From NCBI GenBank assembly GCA_025765595.1, contig JAIVFH010000118.1, forward strand, positions 33,821 through 97,820: DNA of 64,000 nucleotides, in the 5' to 3' direction. The position numbers were made by a program, and so were the translations under genes. Below the pieces are notes generated by a model. That model saw only the letters and a program-made list of their open reading frames with translations. It was not told the DNA's origin and did no database searches. Source of the DNA: Obelidium mucronatum (taxonomy: Eukaryota > Chytridiomycota > Chytridiomycetes > Chytridiales > Chytriomycetaceae). Of the stretch, positions 44,845 to 56,428 are shown piece after piece. Numbering within the stretch: the stretch's first letter is position 1; each line of letters opens with the position of its first letter.

Positions 44845-45819
44845 ATGACAGACATTCTTTCCTTCGACATCCTTGAACACATCCTGGTCCACCTTCCCAT
44901 CGATGCCAGCCTAACTGCGACAGCACTGGCCTCCAAACAAATGCTTGCCCCGTTTCTCTTGACCAGCGTTGCATTTGCCAGACGCCACGTAAGGTTGCAA
45001 CATCAACAATCACACCTTGGTTTCTGGAAGTTCCTGGAGACAGCCAACCTACAAGTTGGAAACTGGCCAAACCTGCCTGTTTGCTACAGGATTGCCATCT
45101 ACCGGGAGGTTTTGCAAGAACCTGCCTCGAGTAGTGAGTCAGACGAAGCGAGACCTCGAAATTGGCGCATACGCGATCCTCTTCTTGCCCACAAGATCAG
45201 TAAATATTTGATCAACGACTCCAGCTTGGTTGTTACCTGCAATGAGAATCGTTCCATTGTGTATGGGACTGCGTCAAACATGGTTGGTTTTGTGCGGAAA
45301 TGTCTTGCTGTTGCTGCTGTAGATCCATGCGTTTACGACCACTACTGCATAAAAGCGTCAGCTCAATGCGGTTTTATGGAGATATTCAAACTCCTCATAG
45401 CAGACCCTCGTGTGGATCCCAATGTGGGTTTGAAGGAGACTAACGGAAGCGAAGCAATTCCAATCATCGGAGCTGCAGATTCGGGGCACACTGAAATCGT
45501 AAAGATCCTACTGTCAGATCCACGTGTAGACCCTAGAATCAATAACGGATTTGCTCTGTGGTTGGCATGTCGAAAAGGCCATGTCGAAATTGTCCGTCTG
45601 TTTTTGGAGGATGGGAGAGTTGACCCGACCAGCAGGCGTCAAAACGTCTGCTGCCTTGCCATAGCTGCGCGAACCGGGAATCTTACTTTGGTGAACGATC
45701 TCATGGAGTGTCCTCGCGTTATCAAGAAAGTAGACTTGGCTGCTGCTGCTCAAGAAGCAATTTCTCACAATCACTTCAAGATTGCGAGGTTCATTTTAAG
45801 CCACCCACTACTGGATTAA
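44845..45819 (+). CDS. F-box-like / ankyrin protein, dispersed copy C
   Basis: A single exon starting MTDILSFDILEHILVHLPID. It is almost identical to copies A and B along its whole length, ending ARFILSHPLLD. Upstream sequence differs from copies A and B, so the duplication border lies close to the ATG. It is separated from A and B by about 4.4 kb containing transposon remnants, which suggests those elements took part in the rearrangement. Function as in copy A, by inference. Confidence 0.7.
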   Translation: MTDILSFDILEHILVHLPIDASLTATALASKQMLAPFLLTSVAFARRHVRLQHQQSHLGFWKFLETANLQVGNWPNLPVCYRIAIYREVLQEPASSSESDEARPRNWRIRDPLLAHKISKYLINDSSLVVTCNENRSIVYGTASNMVGFVRKCLAVAAVDPCVYDHYCIKASAQCGFMEIFKLLIADPRVDPNVGLKETNGSEAIPIIGAADSGHTEIVKILLSDPRVDPRINNGFALWLACRKGHVEIVRLFLEDGRVDPTSRRQNVCCLAIAARTGNLTLVNDLMECPRVIKKVDLAAAAQEAISHNHFKIARFILSHPLLD

Positions 45820-46079
45820 AGTAGAATCAATAAAATCAATCGTTAGATTTCCACAGCAGACCCAGCGTGATCAAGAGTGTCAAGCTTGTCAGCACTGAGA
45901 ATGCCAGCATTCTGATCTGGTTATTCGAATGTCAAGCCACCTGTACTGCCGGCGCGTTTACACGTTTCTTGGGAAAGTGATTATCTGCTTTTAGTTTCTT
46001 TCGTTCGAAGAGAAGGAGACTAGATCAACACACTATTCATTTTTTTTGAAACATAGCACAAATAAAATAAAAAGACAAA

Positions 46080-47279
46080 TCAAAAACAACTTTCCAAGTG
46101 ATCCAATTGTCGTAAAACAATTCCGGCTTCTGAAAACAAACGCAGTGTGGTGGTATCCATGCCATATGATAACGAATACACTACTTCGCTGATGCCTACT
46201 TGGATAATCTTTCGAGCGCATTGAATACACTAATTTAACTTTGGTGGTTATTTTGCTTGAATGGTAAGAAAAAGCGCATGAGTACTCACTGGACATGTAT
46301 TGCAGTATAATATTGCTCTGCCTCCATTCGATATTCTGTCTCTACCAGCTTCTAGCAGCGCATTCTATTGCAAGCAAGGGTCAGCTAGATTCCGCTCGTT
46401 CCTCGCGTCATATATCAAGGGAATTCCAAAGACTTCATCGCTTGATTCGAATCTCACCTCCTCAGCATGCAAGCAAATGCACAATTCTAAACCATCGCCC
46501 ATTCTAGAAGTAGCATCATTGCACCGTTTGCAACCACCTTCATTGCAATTCCTCAAACCCTTTGGAGTGCCATTATAGCCCGTAGCAATAACTCTGGTAT
46601 CCTTGGTGACAACACAGCCAACACGACGCTTCATGCAGTTTGAGCGTTGAGCGGCAAGATCGCAGAGAGTCATAAAGTAGTGGTCCCAGTCTGGCCTCAG
46701 TCTGTTTGGGTTTGTGAGGTTGACTTGCGGGGACTCCAGCAGGGCGTACAGTTCGTCGAGCGACGCGAACGAGTTGTTGATGGTGACTGCGGCCTTGTTC
46801 ATGAGCTGGTACATGGACAGCCCGTCTGCCTGGAGAAGGGTGAGTCACGATACGTCAGCAAGAAAAGAACACCGAACCCGCGAGCTGCGGCCGTGCATGT
46901 CCGCGTCGTCGGCGGCCAGCCAGGCGTCCAGACTCTTATCGCCGCGGCGGCCGCCCCTGGCGAAGCGCACGGCAGCGCCGGCTGTGACGGCGACGAGCAG
47001 CACGAACGGCCGCTTGAGCCAGTCCGCGAGCGCGAAGCCGCGGGCCTGCGCGAGCGCAACCACGTCGGCGACCACGAAGCCGGCGTCCCAGTGCGCCGTT
47101 GCGTGCGCGAGCGCGAGCTTCGCGTCGGCGAACGCCGGACAAGCGTCGTTGGCGTCGCGCGCGTCTCCGGCGTCCGACGCGCAAGCAACTCGCAGATGCG
47201 CAAACCCGTGCTGCGCCGCAAAGTACTCGGCGATGGCGTGCTTGCCGCTGTTGCGCGGCCCGACCAGCAAGAGCAGCAT
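46080..47279 (-). CDS. DCD1: dCMP deaminase with N-terminal nucleotide-binding-like extension
   Basis: Exons: 47279 to about 46878, about 46832-46455, about 46363-46296 and about 46236-46080. The N-terminal extension (MLLLLVGPRNSGKHAIAEYF) has a P-loop-like GPRNSGKH, with His where a functional Walker A has Ser/Thr; a comparable kinase-like extension is typical of fungal Dcd1. The deaminase domain has the zinc ligands CLHAEE (His plus catalytic Glu) and CNTCP-CIQCA. It also has NCMKRRVGCVVTKDTRVIAT, GYNGTPKGLRNCNEGGC and the C-terminus VGISEVVYSLSYGMD. It converts dCMP to dUMP for dTMP synthesis. The N-terminal exon is strikingly GC- and Ala-rich. Confidence 0.9.
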
Positions 47280-47534
47280 TTTATTGCTCTCTTTCAATGT
47301 TGTTTGTTTGTTCTTTCGGACAAAATGTTGATGATGTTATCGCACTTACCGGTATTGAATAATCATGTTTCTTGATGTATTTAACAATGGTGTTCTCCTT
47401 GTTTACTCATCTGTCTTGACACTGGGCATTAGACTGTGGCGTCAAAAAAAACCATGGAAAGAAAATTCAGACTTCACCACACCAAACAACCGACATCATT
47501 TCTCCAACCGTATACACACACCCTCTGATCCCAC

Positions 47535-47758
47535 CTAATCCAAAGGTTCCTCCTCCAAAAACTTCCACAGTTCATTGAATAATAAAGGCTCTTTTTGGTC
47601 AATTTCTTGAACTAGAATCGAGTCGGAAGCCGGCGAAAGACGTGATACGCTATGAAAGTGAGGCAATCTTTGGGTGGTTTTCTTGAAGCAATCGGAGAAT
47701 CTCATTTTGTTCTTTCCAAATCGAATAATTATGAGATTTGGCAGAAGTCGGACAGGAG
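47535..47758 (-). CDS. Possible terminal exon of an unidentified small gene
   Basis: An open frame on the minus strand after an acceptor-like AAAAG at 47759. It reads PVRLLPNLIIIRFGKNKMRF, then FKKTTQRLPHFHSVSRLSPA, and ends NELWKFLEEEPLD at a stop (47535). Composition is protein-like and no frame breaks occur over 74 codons. Upstream exons (towards 47960) could not be fixed, and no family was recognised. It may instead be chance. Confidence 0.3.
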
Positions 47759-47987
47759 CTTTTAAAAGTCAGGCGATGCAAAAAGGGTGGCAAGAATACG
47801 ACCGACCAACAAACAATGTTCTATCACATTTGCACTGGGCAAAGAAATATGTTGTCCACTTTAGATGACTGCGCCTCCAAGCACAACCCTTACCAGCCAC
47901 TCGACTCCAAAACTCTTATAAAAAAAAAAAAGAAGCTGCAAATGATCCAACCATACATCCAAAACTATTATTAACAAAAAAGTCAAA

Positions 47988-48542
47988 ATGTACACTGGCG
48001 TAATTCCTCCATCTGCCTTCACAGACCCTCGCATCCGACCCATTCCAACACTTTACCCAGAAACCAAAACTCAAGTTCCAACAGTTCTTTCAGTGTACCT
48101 CTTACTCCTACCCATTATATACCTCATATGGACGCTTGTATATACATTCACGCAACACCATTCCTCCAGTTCCTCTGAATCGATTGCACTCATCTATTAC
48201 ATTTGTGCTACTTTCCTTTCGGCTCTGTTCAGCACCCTCATGTATTTCGCCATCCAACCAACCCGCCTCGCCATCAACTCAATGAAAGCGTTTCTTGTAT
48301 TCACGCTGTTCCGCTGGTTGGCGTCATTCGGGATGGTCATTTACATTTTCGGTTGGATTGACCAGGATACTGGGCGTTACATTGCAATGTTCACTTTTTG
48401 GGCTTTTGACTGTTTTCTGAATTTGAATACCGTAAAGTATTCCGTGGCCATGCGGCGGTATGCGGAGCATGTTCGAGCTATGTTGGACGTGGGTTCACAG
48501 ATGCAACAACTTGAACAAGGAGGCGGGTTCTTGAATGCGTAA
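47988..48542 (+). CDS. Four-TM membrane protein, unknown family
   Basis: A single exon of 184 residues. A short polar N-terminus (MYTGVIPPSAFTDPRIRPIP) precedes four hydrophobic segments: LSVYLLLLPIIYLIWTLVY, ALIYYICATFLSALFSTLMY, FLVFTLFRWLASFGMVIYIF and AMFTFWAFDCFLNLN. A helical C-terminal tail follows (RRYAEHVRAMLDVGSQMQQL). It has tetraspan topology without the tetraspanin CCG motif. Family not recognised. Confidence 0.65.
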   Translation: MYTGVIPPSAFTDPRIRPIPTLYPETKTQVPTVLSVYLLLLPIIYLIWTLVYTFTQHHSSSSSESIALIYYICATFLSALFSTLMYFAIQPTRLAINSMKAFLVFTLFRWLASFGMVIYIFGWIDQDTGRYIAMFTFWAFDCFLNLNTVKYSVAMRRYAEHVRAMLDVGSQMQQLEQGGGFLNA

Positions 48543-48691
48543 AACCGCTTTATACCATAACGACGAATTTTTGCACACATGTTATTATATATAGTCGTCG
48601 ATAAAATAAAAATCCGAGTCAATAATAATGATAATGAGAATAATACATTTTTACTCATTTCTTTATTTTTCAAAAAAAAAAAAACTCAAAT

Positions 48692-51600
48692 ATGGCGACC
48701 ACTGCCGATGAAGAATTGCTCCAAGAGATCAAGAAAGTGTATACACACATTGAACGCAATGAATACAAAGGCGGCGCTGATGGGAAGATTAAAACGGAAG
48801 TAATGCCATGCGCGTGCTCATACCAGCCTGGTATGTTGGAGGGAGTTTTTTTTGGGTGTTGGGAGAGCACTAAAACGAACCACCTTTGGCAGGTGATGAT
48901 CCCGAAACGGCCTGTGGCGATGCATCAGACTGTATCAATCGGTATTCTATATTGCGTTAGAGAGGGTGGAAGGGAGGGGCGTGTTGCTCCAGTGTATTTG
49001 CTCTTCAATGCTTATGTGCCCGTTTTTTTTAGAGCGCTGTTTCTTGAATGTTCGGCAGATGACTGTCCATGTGGATACAATTGTATGAATAGGAGGTGTG
49101 TTATTGGATGCTCTTTGGACGGGAGGGATAGGGGACGCTGACTGACTGTGTTGTTTTTTCTGTGCCTGGCGGGTTGAATTTTAGGTTTTACAACAAGCAG
49201 TACGGCCCCATCAAAGTCATCAAGACAGAGTTGAAGGGCTATGGATTAAAAGCGACAAAGGCGATGAAGAAGTATGTGCTTTTGTCCCACCGCCCTCGCA
49301 CCTCCCTTTGGCCCACCCCCCAAATACAACTGCGGATATCTGCTCAAATTCAAACATCCACTAACGGCCATTTTGCAAACATCGCCTTCGCTTTCAATTT
49401 CCATTCTGTGCGTCAAATAGAGGACAATTCGTAATAGAATATTGTGGGGAGGTTCTATCGCAATCAATGTTCCTCAAACGTGTACGGGATTACAGCGAGT
49501 CTGGAGCAAAACATTTCTACTTTATGAGCATCAAAAGCGATGAGGTGTGACTTATTTATTTTTCCTTCGTTTTGTTTTCTACGTGCACCAATTATTGAAC
49601 TGGTTATTGTATTTTTTTTTACGTAGGTGATTGATGCTTACAAAAAAGGAAATCACGCACGTTTCATGAATCACAGTTGTGTTCCCAATTGTGAACTTCA
49701 GAAATGGGTTGTTGGGAATCAAATTCGGATGGGGTTTTTCACCGTCGCAGATGTAGAAGCGGGGGAAGAATTGACATTTGATTATAAATTCGAACGATAC
49801 GGGTGAGCAGGCATTATTTTTTTTTTATCGTTCGTTTCAGGCGGTGTTTGGCTGATTGGTTTTTTTTTTGGTGGATGATTTAGAGCGGAGCCTCAAATAT
49901 GTTATTGTGGGCATTCTACCTGTAAAGGAATTATTGGGGGACAGCAGAAGACAGTCATCAATATAGAAGGCGGAGGTTTGTTTTCCTCGTTCGGTTGTAC
50001 CAACGTCTGGGTCTTAATTGGCTGTTTGATCTCCAGATGATGATGGCGATGAAATTGACGAAGAAGAAGAAAATCTCACTGCCAAACCTAGACGAGCAAA
50101 GAGTGGATCAGATGACGAGGACTTTGATGGAGGCTACCGAGTAAGCTCTTTCGATGGCAGAAAGGGCAACTCTAAATTTTCCTTGTTTGCTATTTTCAGT
50201 ATGATGAGCGAGGACTGCAAACTGTAGAAGCTGTCAAGTCATTTGTTAAATTAATGCTGTATTCCACAGCCAAACCAACTAAGTTAATTCGTCTGCTTCA
50301 GAAACTTGAGGTTTGTTCTTTTTTTTTCGGTGGAAATTTAAGAGTGGAGTCTCTAACAGTAATGCAAATGAAAACAGCTTACTCAAAATCCGGCTATACA
50401 GCGAAAATTTCTTCAGTATCACGGGCTCCCCGTTTTGAAGTCCACATTAGCTCATCATTGTAAATCTAATCCATCTATTTGTTATCAAGTTAGTGTTTGT
50501 CCCATGTCATTATTGTATGGAAGATTTTTCTCAACCATCACGGAAAACTCTTAGACTTTGCGCATTCTTAAGAATTTACCCCCGGTATCAAGAAACTCCA
50601 TTGTTGACAGTGGGCTTGAGACTATTGTAAAAAAATTGGCGGATCCCGAATGCTCGCCTCCGTCCGTGACAGAGAGTGCTGAAGAGGTTATTGATTTGTG
50701 GATCTCTTTGAAGTATTGATCGATTGTTTACTTATTCCTCTGTGATGATTTTAGCTGCTCGAAATATGGTCGCAGTTTACAACAGTGTACAGAATTCCAA
50801 AGCGGGCTCCAGTAAGTCAAAACAGAAGTTGTTGCCAAATGGACCCTAACGCTAACGAAAAAACACTTAAGCTGCCCCCGTCAGAGTCGGCCGGTACCGA
50901 TCAAGGCAACAATGGGAACAACGCGACCAATTCATCTGCATTAAAACGATCGCCAGACAACCAAACACCATCATCTGAACCCGCCAGCAATCCTTTCATA
51001 TTTTCTGCAGCTGATCTTTTCAACAAACGACCCAAATTTGATCCTCAACGAACAAACTCGAACCCATTAAGTGAATTTGACTCGCGTACGAATTTTAATC
51101 CGGCTCTTCCCCTTCGACCTACTGGCCTTCAAAGAGTCAATAGTGGATCTTCCGTTGATCCCCAGGCGTTTTCGCGCCGCGATAACTCCCCTAGGCCGTT
51201 TGGATTTGATTCATTGAATGGCGGCGGTGGTGCTGGTGGTGGGATGGGACAAGTTCGCGTGGAGTCTGTGATGGACACCCTTCCGAAAGGGTGGAGTTCA
51301 GCAAAGAATGAAGAAGGGAGGCTATACTATTACTGTGTCGCTACAAGTGAAAGTCGATGGGATTTCCCAAGGGACATTGTTAGTGAGAGTAGTCCTGCTG
51401 AAGGGACGAGTATTGGGAGTGGCGTCAGTGGGTCAGGAGGGGTTGCTGTTGTTCCTGAAGTGCGAGTCAAGAGCAGTATGATTGAAGGATTGGATGAGGC
51501 TGCTATTGATTTGATTGTGCAAAGAGCAAATGCCGGGAGTTTGAGGAGTCCCATTGATGAAGAGTCTTCTTTGAAGGCTTTGAGAGGAATGGTAACGAGT

Positions 51601-52036
51601 GTAGTGTGGTTTCGTTTGTGTGTGTATGATGGTTTCTGATGGTTTTTTCTTTGTTTAAATCAGATTTCAGAGTTGGTTGTCAAGACTTTGAGTAGGCACA
51701 AGGAAACTTTGGGTAGTGATACTTTCAAAAATGTTGCGCGTAAAGTAAGTTTGTGGTTGTTGTGTTGTTGTTTGCATTTGTCGGTTGTGGAACTGATTGT
51801 TTTTTAAAGTGTACACACAACATTCTGCAACGAGAGATCAGACATAAGACGCAAGGAAACCATGCAAATGGGTTGAGTGATGAGACCAAAGTTTTAATGA
51901 AGAAGGCTGCACATGTGAGCATTTTTTCTTTCTCCTTTTTCATGTGTGCTTTGTTTTCTCATTCCAAAAAAAAAAAATTCAGAAATATCTCAAATCTTTC
52001 ATGGAAGCAGCCAAGGGAGGAACTAAAAAGAAATGA
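48692..52036 (+). CDS. SET2: SET2-type histone H3 lysine-36 methyltransferase
   Basis: A many-exon gene with the full fungal Set2 layout. The Cys-rich AWS pre-SET region (LECSADDCPCGYNCMNRR) comes first. The SET domain follows: YGLKATKAMK, FVIEYCGEVLSQSMF, RFMNHSCVPNCELQKW with the NHSC core, and EELTFDYKFERYG. The post-SET is ICYCGHSTCKGIIGG. After an acidic linker and a long Ser/Asn-rich region, a WW domain appears (LPKGWSSAKNEEGRLYYYC; SESRWDFP). The C-terminal helices (SELVVKTLSRHKETLGSDTF, LSDETKVLMKKAAH, YLKSFMEAAKGGTKKK) form an SRI domain that binds the phosphorylated RNA polymerase II tail. It writes H3K36 methylation during elongation. Confidence 0.93.
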
Positions 52037-52960
52037 TTTTTGTGTTGTCATAATTTATTGACCTTTCTAAAGCGCGGGCTTTTTTTCTTATTCATAAACC
52101 TGCTTCTTGGAAGAGTTTTACTTTTATTAAGTGTTGCGTGCACTGACTGTTTTGACTGCTAATATCAGCGCCCTTCTTGCAAAGAAGCGAGTGATATTTT
52201 TGGCCCAGCGAGTTGAAAAAGAGAAGGAATGGGAAAGAACAGAGGTTCAACGTCTTTTATGACTGGCCTCGTAAATTAAGCATCTAAATGCAGCCCTCAT
52301 TTACGCTGTGACATTAGTATGGGTTGATTATGTATAGGCCACCAATATGGTACATTGCTTCTCCATTGTTTGACCGGAAAGTTCCTGACGCACGATTCTC
52401 AATAACAGTGTTTTCATCTGTTTATTTTTTTGTAAAAAGATAACTTGGTTCAGAACCTGGTTCGATATGAACAGATGCAGGCGGTCTTTGACAAACAGGC
52501 CAGCTCACCAAACCGCCGCTGGCATCGAGGGTGTCGCCAACAGCTTCGTTTGTGGAGCAGCGTTTGCTGTTCGGAGAAGACGGCTTTTTTGCGCCAGACG
52601 CGGCGCTGCTTCATTTCCCGAGAGCTTATTCGGAGCGCCAGGCGGGGAGTGGTGCGATCTGCAGTCGACAATCTGTCCTGAGATCGTCAACATACTCAGG
52701 TTTGTCACATTTACTGAATTGCAGCAATATATTCTTAGCGAACGAATGCGATTCGTATACCTGTTTTCCGCAGATCGTTGGGATTCTTCTAAAGGTGCTG
52801 AGTTCTTTGTCTCATTAATGTAACAACAAGGACAATTTTGCATTACACCTCAAACCACCTACTCCAACACCAGTTCGTGAACGTTGATACGTATCGATAT
52901 TAGGAAGCGGGGGAGTGTAAAAAGTGGTAAAAAGTGCCGCAACATTCATTCTGCGCAGGA
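52037..52960. other. Unassigned stretch with a GC-rich core
   Basis: About 900 bp following SET2. The core (52470-52680) is much richer in G+C than its flanks and is open in several frames. The longest is 118 residues, 52467-52823 (+). A second frame there reads VEQRLLFGEDGFFAPDAALL. Neither matches a family I know, and the spliced structure, if any, could not be fixed. It may be a gene fragment or an exon of a decayed gene. Confidence 0.3.
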
Positions 52961-53062
52961 TAATTATTGTTAATTTCAAAAAGAAAGACTCAAATAAAAA
53001 ATTGTCAAACCATGACAATTACCAACACCTGCTCAAGGTCTTCACACACTCTAGTGTACAAA

Positions 53063-53585
53063 ATGCGCGTTGTAGCTATCTATCAACAGCTTCTGGCTTC
53101 AGCCTCTACCAACAGTCTAACGACACGTGGTATTGCCGCCAAAGTGGCAGCTGATCACCATTTGTCCAGGTCTACTCTCTCAAAGTGGATCAGATCAATC
53201 CAACTAATCCAGGCTGATGTTAAAGCTAGAGGAAAAGGAGCTGTTCATTTAGGATGGGGAAAACGTATGCCTGGTGGTGGCATAAACCCACTAACCCAAA
53301 GGAAAGCACTAATCCAACAACCAAAGCCATTGTCGCAGACACTAATAGATAGAGATGGAATTGTCTCAACAGCGGTCTTTTCTCCGACCATGCTTCAATG
53401 CCGATTCCCTTTCGAAGAAAGAGAACTGTTTTCAATTGTTGCAGATCAAAGAAATCACGGGCTTACAGTTTCCTTCAGTGACCTGAGGGAGTGGATGTAT
53501 TCTCTTGTTGTTACTAATCACCCAATAGGTGCCAGATTTAAAGCGTCAAGCAGTTGGGTGCATGCGAGTCTGTCAAGTTTTTTTT
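53063..53585 (+). pseudogene. Truncated pogo/CENP-B-type transposase, DNA-binding half
   Basis: The open frame begins MRVVAIYQQLLASASTNSL and has two helix-turn-helix units. The first is psq-like (TRGIAAKVAADHHLSRSTLS). The second is a CENP-B-type HTH (FEERELFSIVADQRNHGLTV, then RFKASSSWVHASL). In pogo-like transposases the RFKAS-xxW motif is followed by the DDE catalytic domain. Here the similarity stops exactly where a poly-T and hairpin sequence begins (53580), and no DDE domain follows. This is consistent with interruption by the element to its right, or with a domesticated short protein. Confidence 0.6.
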
Positions 53586-53589
53586 TGTC

Positions 53590-53624
53590 AATAAATCTCA
53601 TGTGTGCTACACATGATTTTTATT
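53590..53624. repeat. Hairpin palindrome, left copy
   Basis: Sixteen-base arms around GCT. The left arm is AATAAATCTCATGTGT and the right arm ACACATGATTTTTATT, with two mismatches. It is the inverted-orientation relative of the perfect palindrome at 61265-61299; the loops are GCT and AGC. Both copies sit about 25 bp before an A-rich leader and an ATG, and both are bordered by TTGTC and a T run on their outer side. Confidence 0.8.
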
Positions 53625-53649
53625 ATTAACCAACCCAAAAAATCAAAAA

Positions 53650-56428
53650 ATGAACAACCACGCCCAAATCATGCAAAACCGCAAAGAGGCCCTTGCAAAC
53701 AGTAAACGAATCCATGCCCTGGCCCTTATCAATCCATCAGATGCCGGGTCAACAGCAGCAGCTGCATTGGGGCCATTGAAAACTACTGCGAGTGGAAGTA
53801 AGTCCAGCATTCAAAACTCTGTCCAATCCAAGTATAGACTGACAACACACCTCTAGTTGCAACCAGAGAACCAACAGGCTTATCGATAGTAGGAAGGGCC
53901 GGTCTCCTATCAAGTGGTGAGAGAATGCATTCTATTGCCAAGCACTTGATAAAAATAAACCATCAACAGAGAACATACCCAATCTTTCCATTCCCAGGCC
54001 AAGGATTGTCGAAATATTGAGAGGTGAAATCCTTTTTATCACCCAGTCCATGACTAAACAACTAACTAAACCACTCTTTTCTAGAAACAACTCCAAATAC
54101 CCAAAATGATTCCACCGATCCTTCCTCATCAAGTGAACATCTTTTGGAAGAACCATTGATGGAACTTCCTCTGGATCAAACGCGTATTGATCAAAATGCA
54201 GAGGTAAATATTCTGACTTCATCAAAACTGTTTTAATCAAATCACAAAGAACCCCTTTTGCGATGATGCGGAAATTGCTCAGCCGTGCTTATTGGCAGCC
54301 AGACAATATGAGCGCAGCTATAAAATCAAAACGCAAGAAGCTAAAGAGGAGCAAGTAAAACTGGCCTTCTTATGCAGCTATGCTTGGTGAGTTCTTTGTC
54401 TCAATTGCTTGAAGTGATATTCTAATTGAATGATATTCTAATTGAACTGCGCCCATAAGTCTTGTGTCGGATCAATACGATTCTGAAACTCGCGCTACCA
54501 CGGATACCAAGTATATTGCATTCCAAAAAATGTGTCGAAAAGCTGTCAAGCTCACTGGTCAGCCTGTTAACTCCAACTCCGAGGCTAAATTCCGTCAGGT
54601 TGTTACAGCTGGAGTAGCTATTGCAAAGACCCGCTGGTTTGCAACAAACTACTTGGATGGAAAGCAAGTGAAGGAAATGGAGCCGGCTGATTTCCCCTCA
54701 CTCTTGCTTAAAGCATTCAAGGACTTTATGCCTAAACCGTCAATACATCCAGTGGCGGAAATATCCTCAGAGCTTAAAGCTGCGTGTGTACTGGATGCTG
54801 TAACTACCACAAGCCTGTGTAGGCTAATTGAAGTTAACAAACGCGGTATGTTTTAGGGTTACTCTTTTTTCCTTCAGTTTGTTGATGGTGTGAAAACATT
54901 CAGGCAGCAAAAAGGGATCAACTTCTGTTCTAGAGGAAACCATCACAGATGGCGCCGAAGAGGAGGGGAATGATAACAATCAAGGCAGGTATTTCCGTGA
55001 TGCAGAGGATTACTACTGTCCCGAGCCTGAAGATGGTGAAATTCTATGGCCTGTAACACGCGATCGCTCCCCCACTCCTCCTCCCCCAACACCGGATCAA
55101 CCAACTTCAGCTGACATTAATCCAATCCCATCTGTTCAACAAAACCCGCCATCAGCAACTTCACCCCCACCATCCACTTCACCCTTACCAGCAACTTCTC
55201 CTCCACAATCTGCTCCTGCCCCCCCATCACCACCACCACCAGCACCATCACCACCACCACCTCCAACAGCAACCTCACCATCAGCAGTATCCCCACCATC
55301 AACAGCACCTCCACAGTCAAACAATCCCGCTTCCACTGACTCAGCTCCTCCCACTGAAACTGCAACTGCTGAATCTCCCAAGAATGACACAACAAAAACT
55401 GCCAAGGATGTCCCTCCTGCTGCCGCTCCATCCACCAAGCCAAAACCAGCCAGAGGCACCAAGAGGCATAACTATTCACCATCTCCCAGAGTTAGAAAAT
55501 CCCGCACCCGTCCCAGAGAAATAAAAGTCCCCCAACAAGCAGTCAAGCCTGACCCGGATCTATTGATTGCCAAGAATAAGCGCTTCTTTATTGATGCGTT
55601 TGAAGGAACTTTCGACAGCAATGAAGACGACGATGACTGTGTTATTATTGAACACACAGTTGAGCCTGTCTTTGTCAAGAGCGAATTCTATGACGCGGCA
55701 TCTATGTTTCTAAAGTATGGGCACCTATCGATGGAAGAGTTCAGACGGTATGCCGCAGATGCTGGATTTGCTAAACAGCTTGGCCAACTGTATGCAAACG
55801 TTTTCAAAACAGGTTTGATTTACTTATTGTATTATGTGTTTCTGATTTGGTTTTAGCCAAACCCCTTTCCAAGGAGTTTGTATCTGATTCATCTGATCAT
55901 GAGGAGGATAACAATTCAGATGAGGGAAGCATTGTGGTTGAGATGGATGAACCAGAGGATTGTGCTACAGCAGCAGAAGCCAACTTGGAGGTCACGGAAG
56001 CCATTAGAGAGCAGGAAGAAGATGACCCAAATGCTCCTGAAGATACCACCATGGCAGAAGCGGAATCAGTGGAAGAACTGGAATCAGTGGATGGTTTTGA
56101 AAACTTGTTGGGGCAAGTGGTTGTTGTGGATGGGGATTCTGGTCCTGGCACCGGGAGTGATGGTGCTCCTGAAGAATCAGTAGCTGCAAACAACAATGAG
56201 GAGGCAGGTTTGGACATTAGCCAACACTTGGTGGGGGGAGGGATACAGTTGGGAGGTTTGGGTGAGTTAGGAACTTTGGCTGGAAAAGGAGTTGAACCAC
56301 AGGCCAAACAGGCAGGGGTGGAAAATCCTGGTGAAAAGTTGTTGGAAAGTGATGACTACTTTGATTGGGACGCCAGCTCACCCCACCTCCCGTCAACAGC
56401 ACCACAGCCCAACAGTGGTGAGGAGTAA
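53650..56428 (+). CDS. Large, mostly disordered nuclear-type protein; unknown, element gene 1
   Basis: One spliced model of roughly 770 residues in about nine exons with agreeing phases. The N-terminus is Ala/Ser/Asn-rich. A helical core follows (LAARQYERSYKIKTQEAKEE; MCRKAVKLTGQPVNSNSEAK; AIAKTRWFATNYLDGKQVKE). A very Pro/Ser/Thr-rich region precedes a basic block that looks like an NLS or AT-hook (KPARGTKRHNYSPSPRVRKS). The C-terminal 190 residues are strongly acidic (SDSSDHEEDNNSDEGSIVV). No family was recognised. Acidic plus basic-disordered layout suggests a chromatin or transcription factor; that is inference. It is transcribed towards gene 2 and lies directly after the left hairpin. 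Confidence 0.6.
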
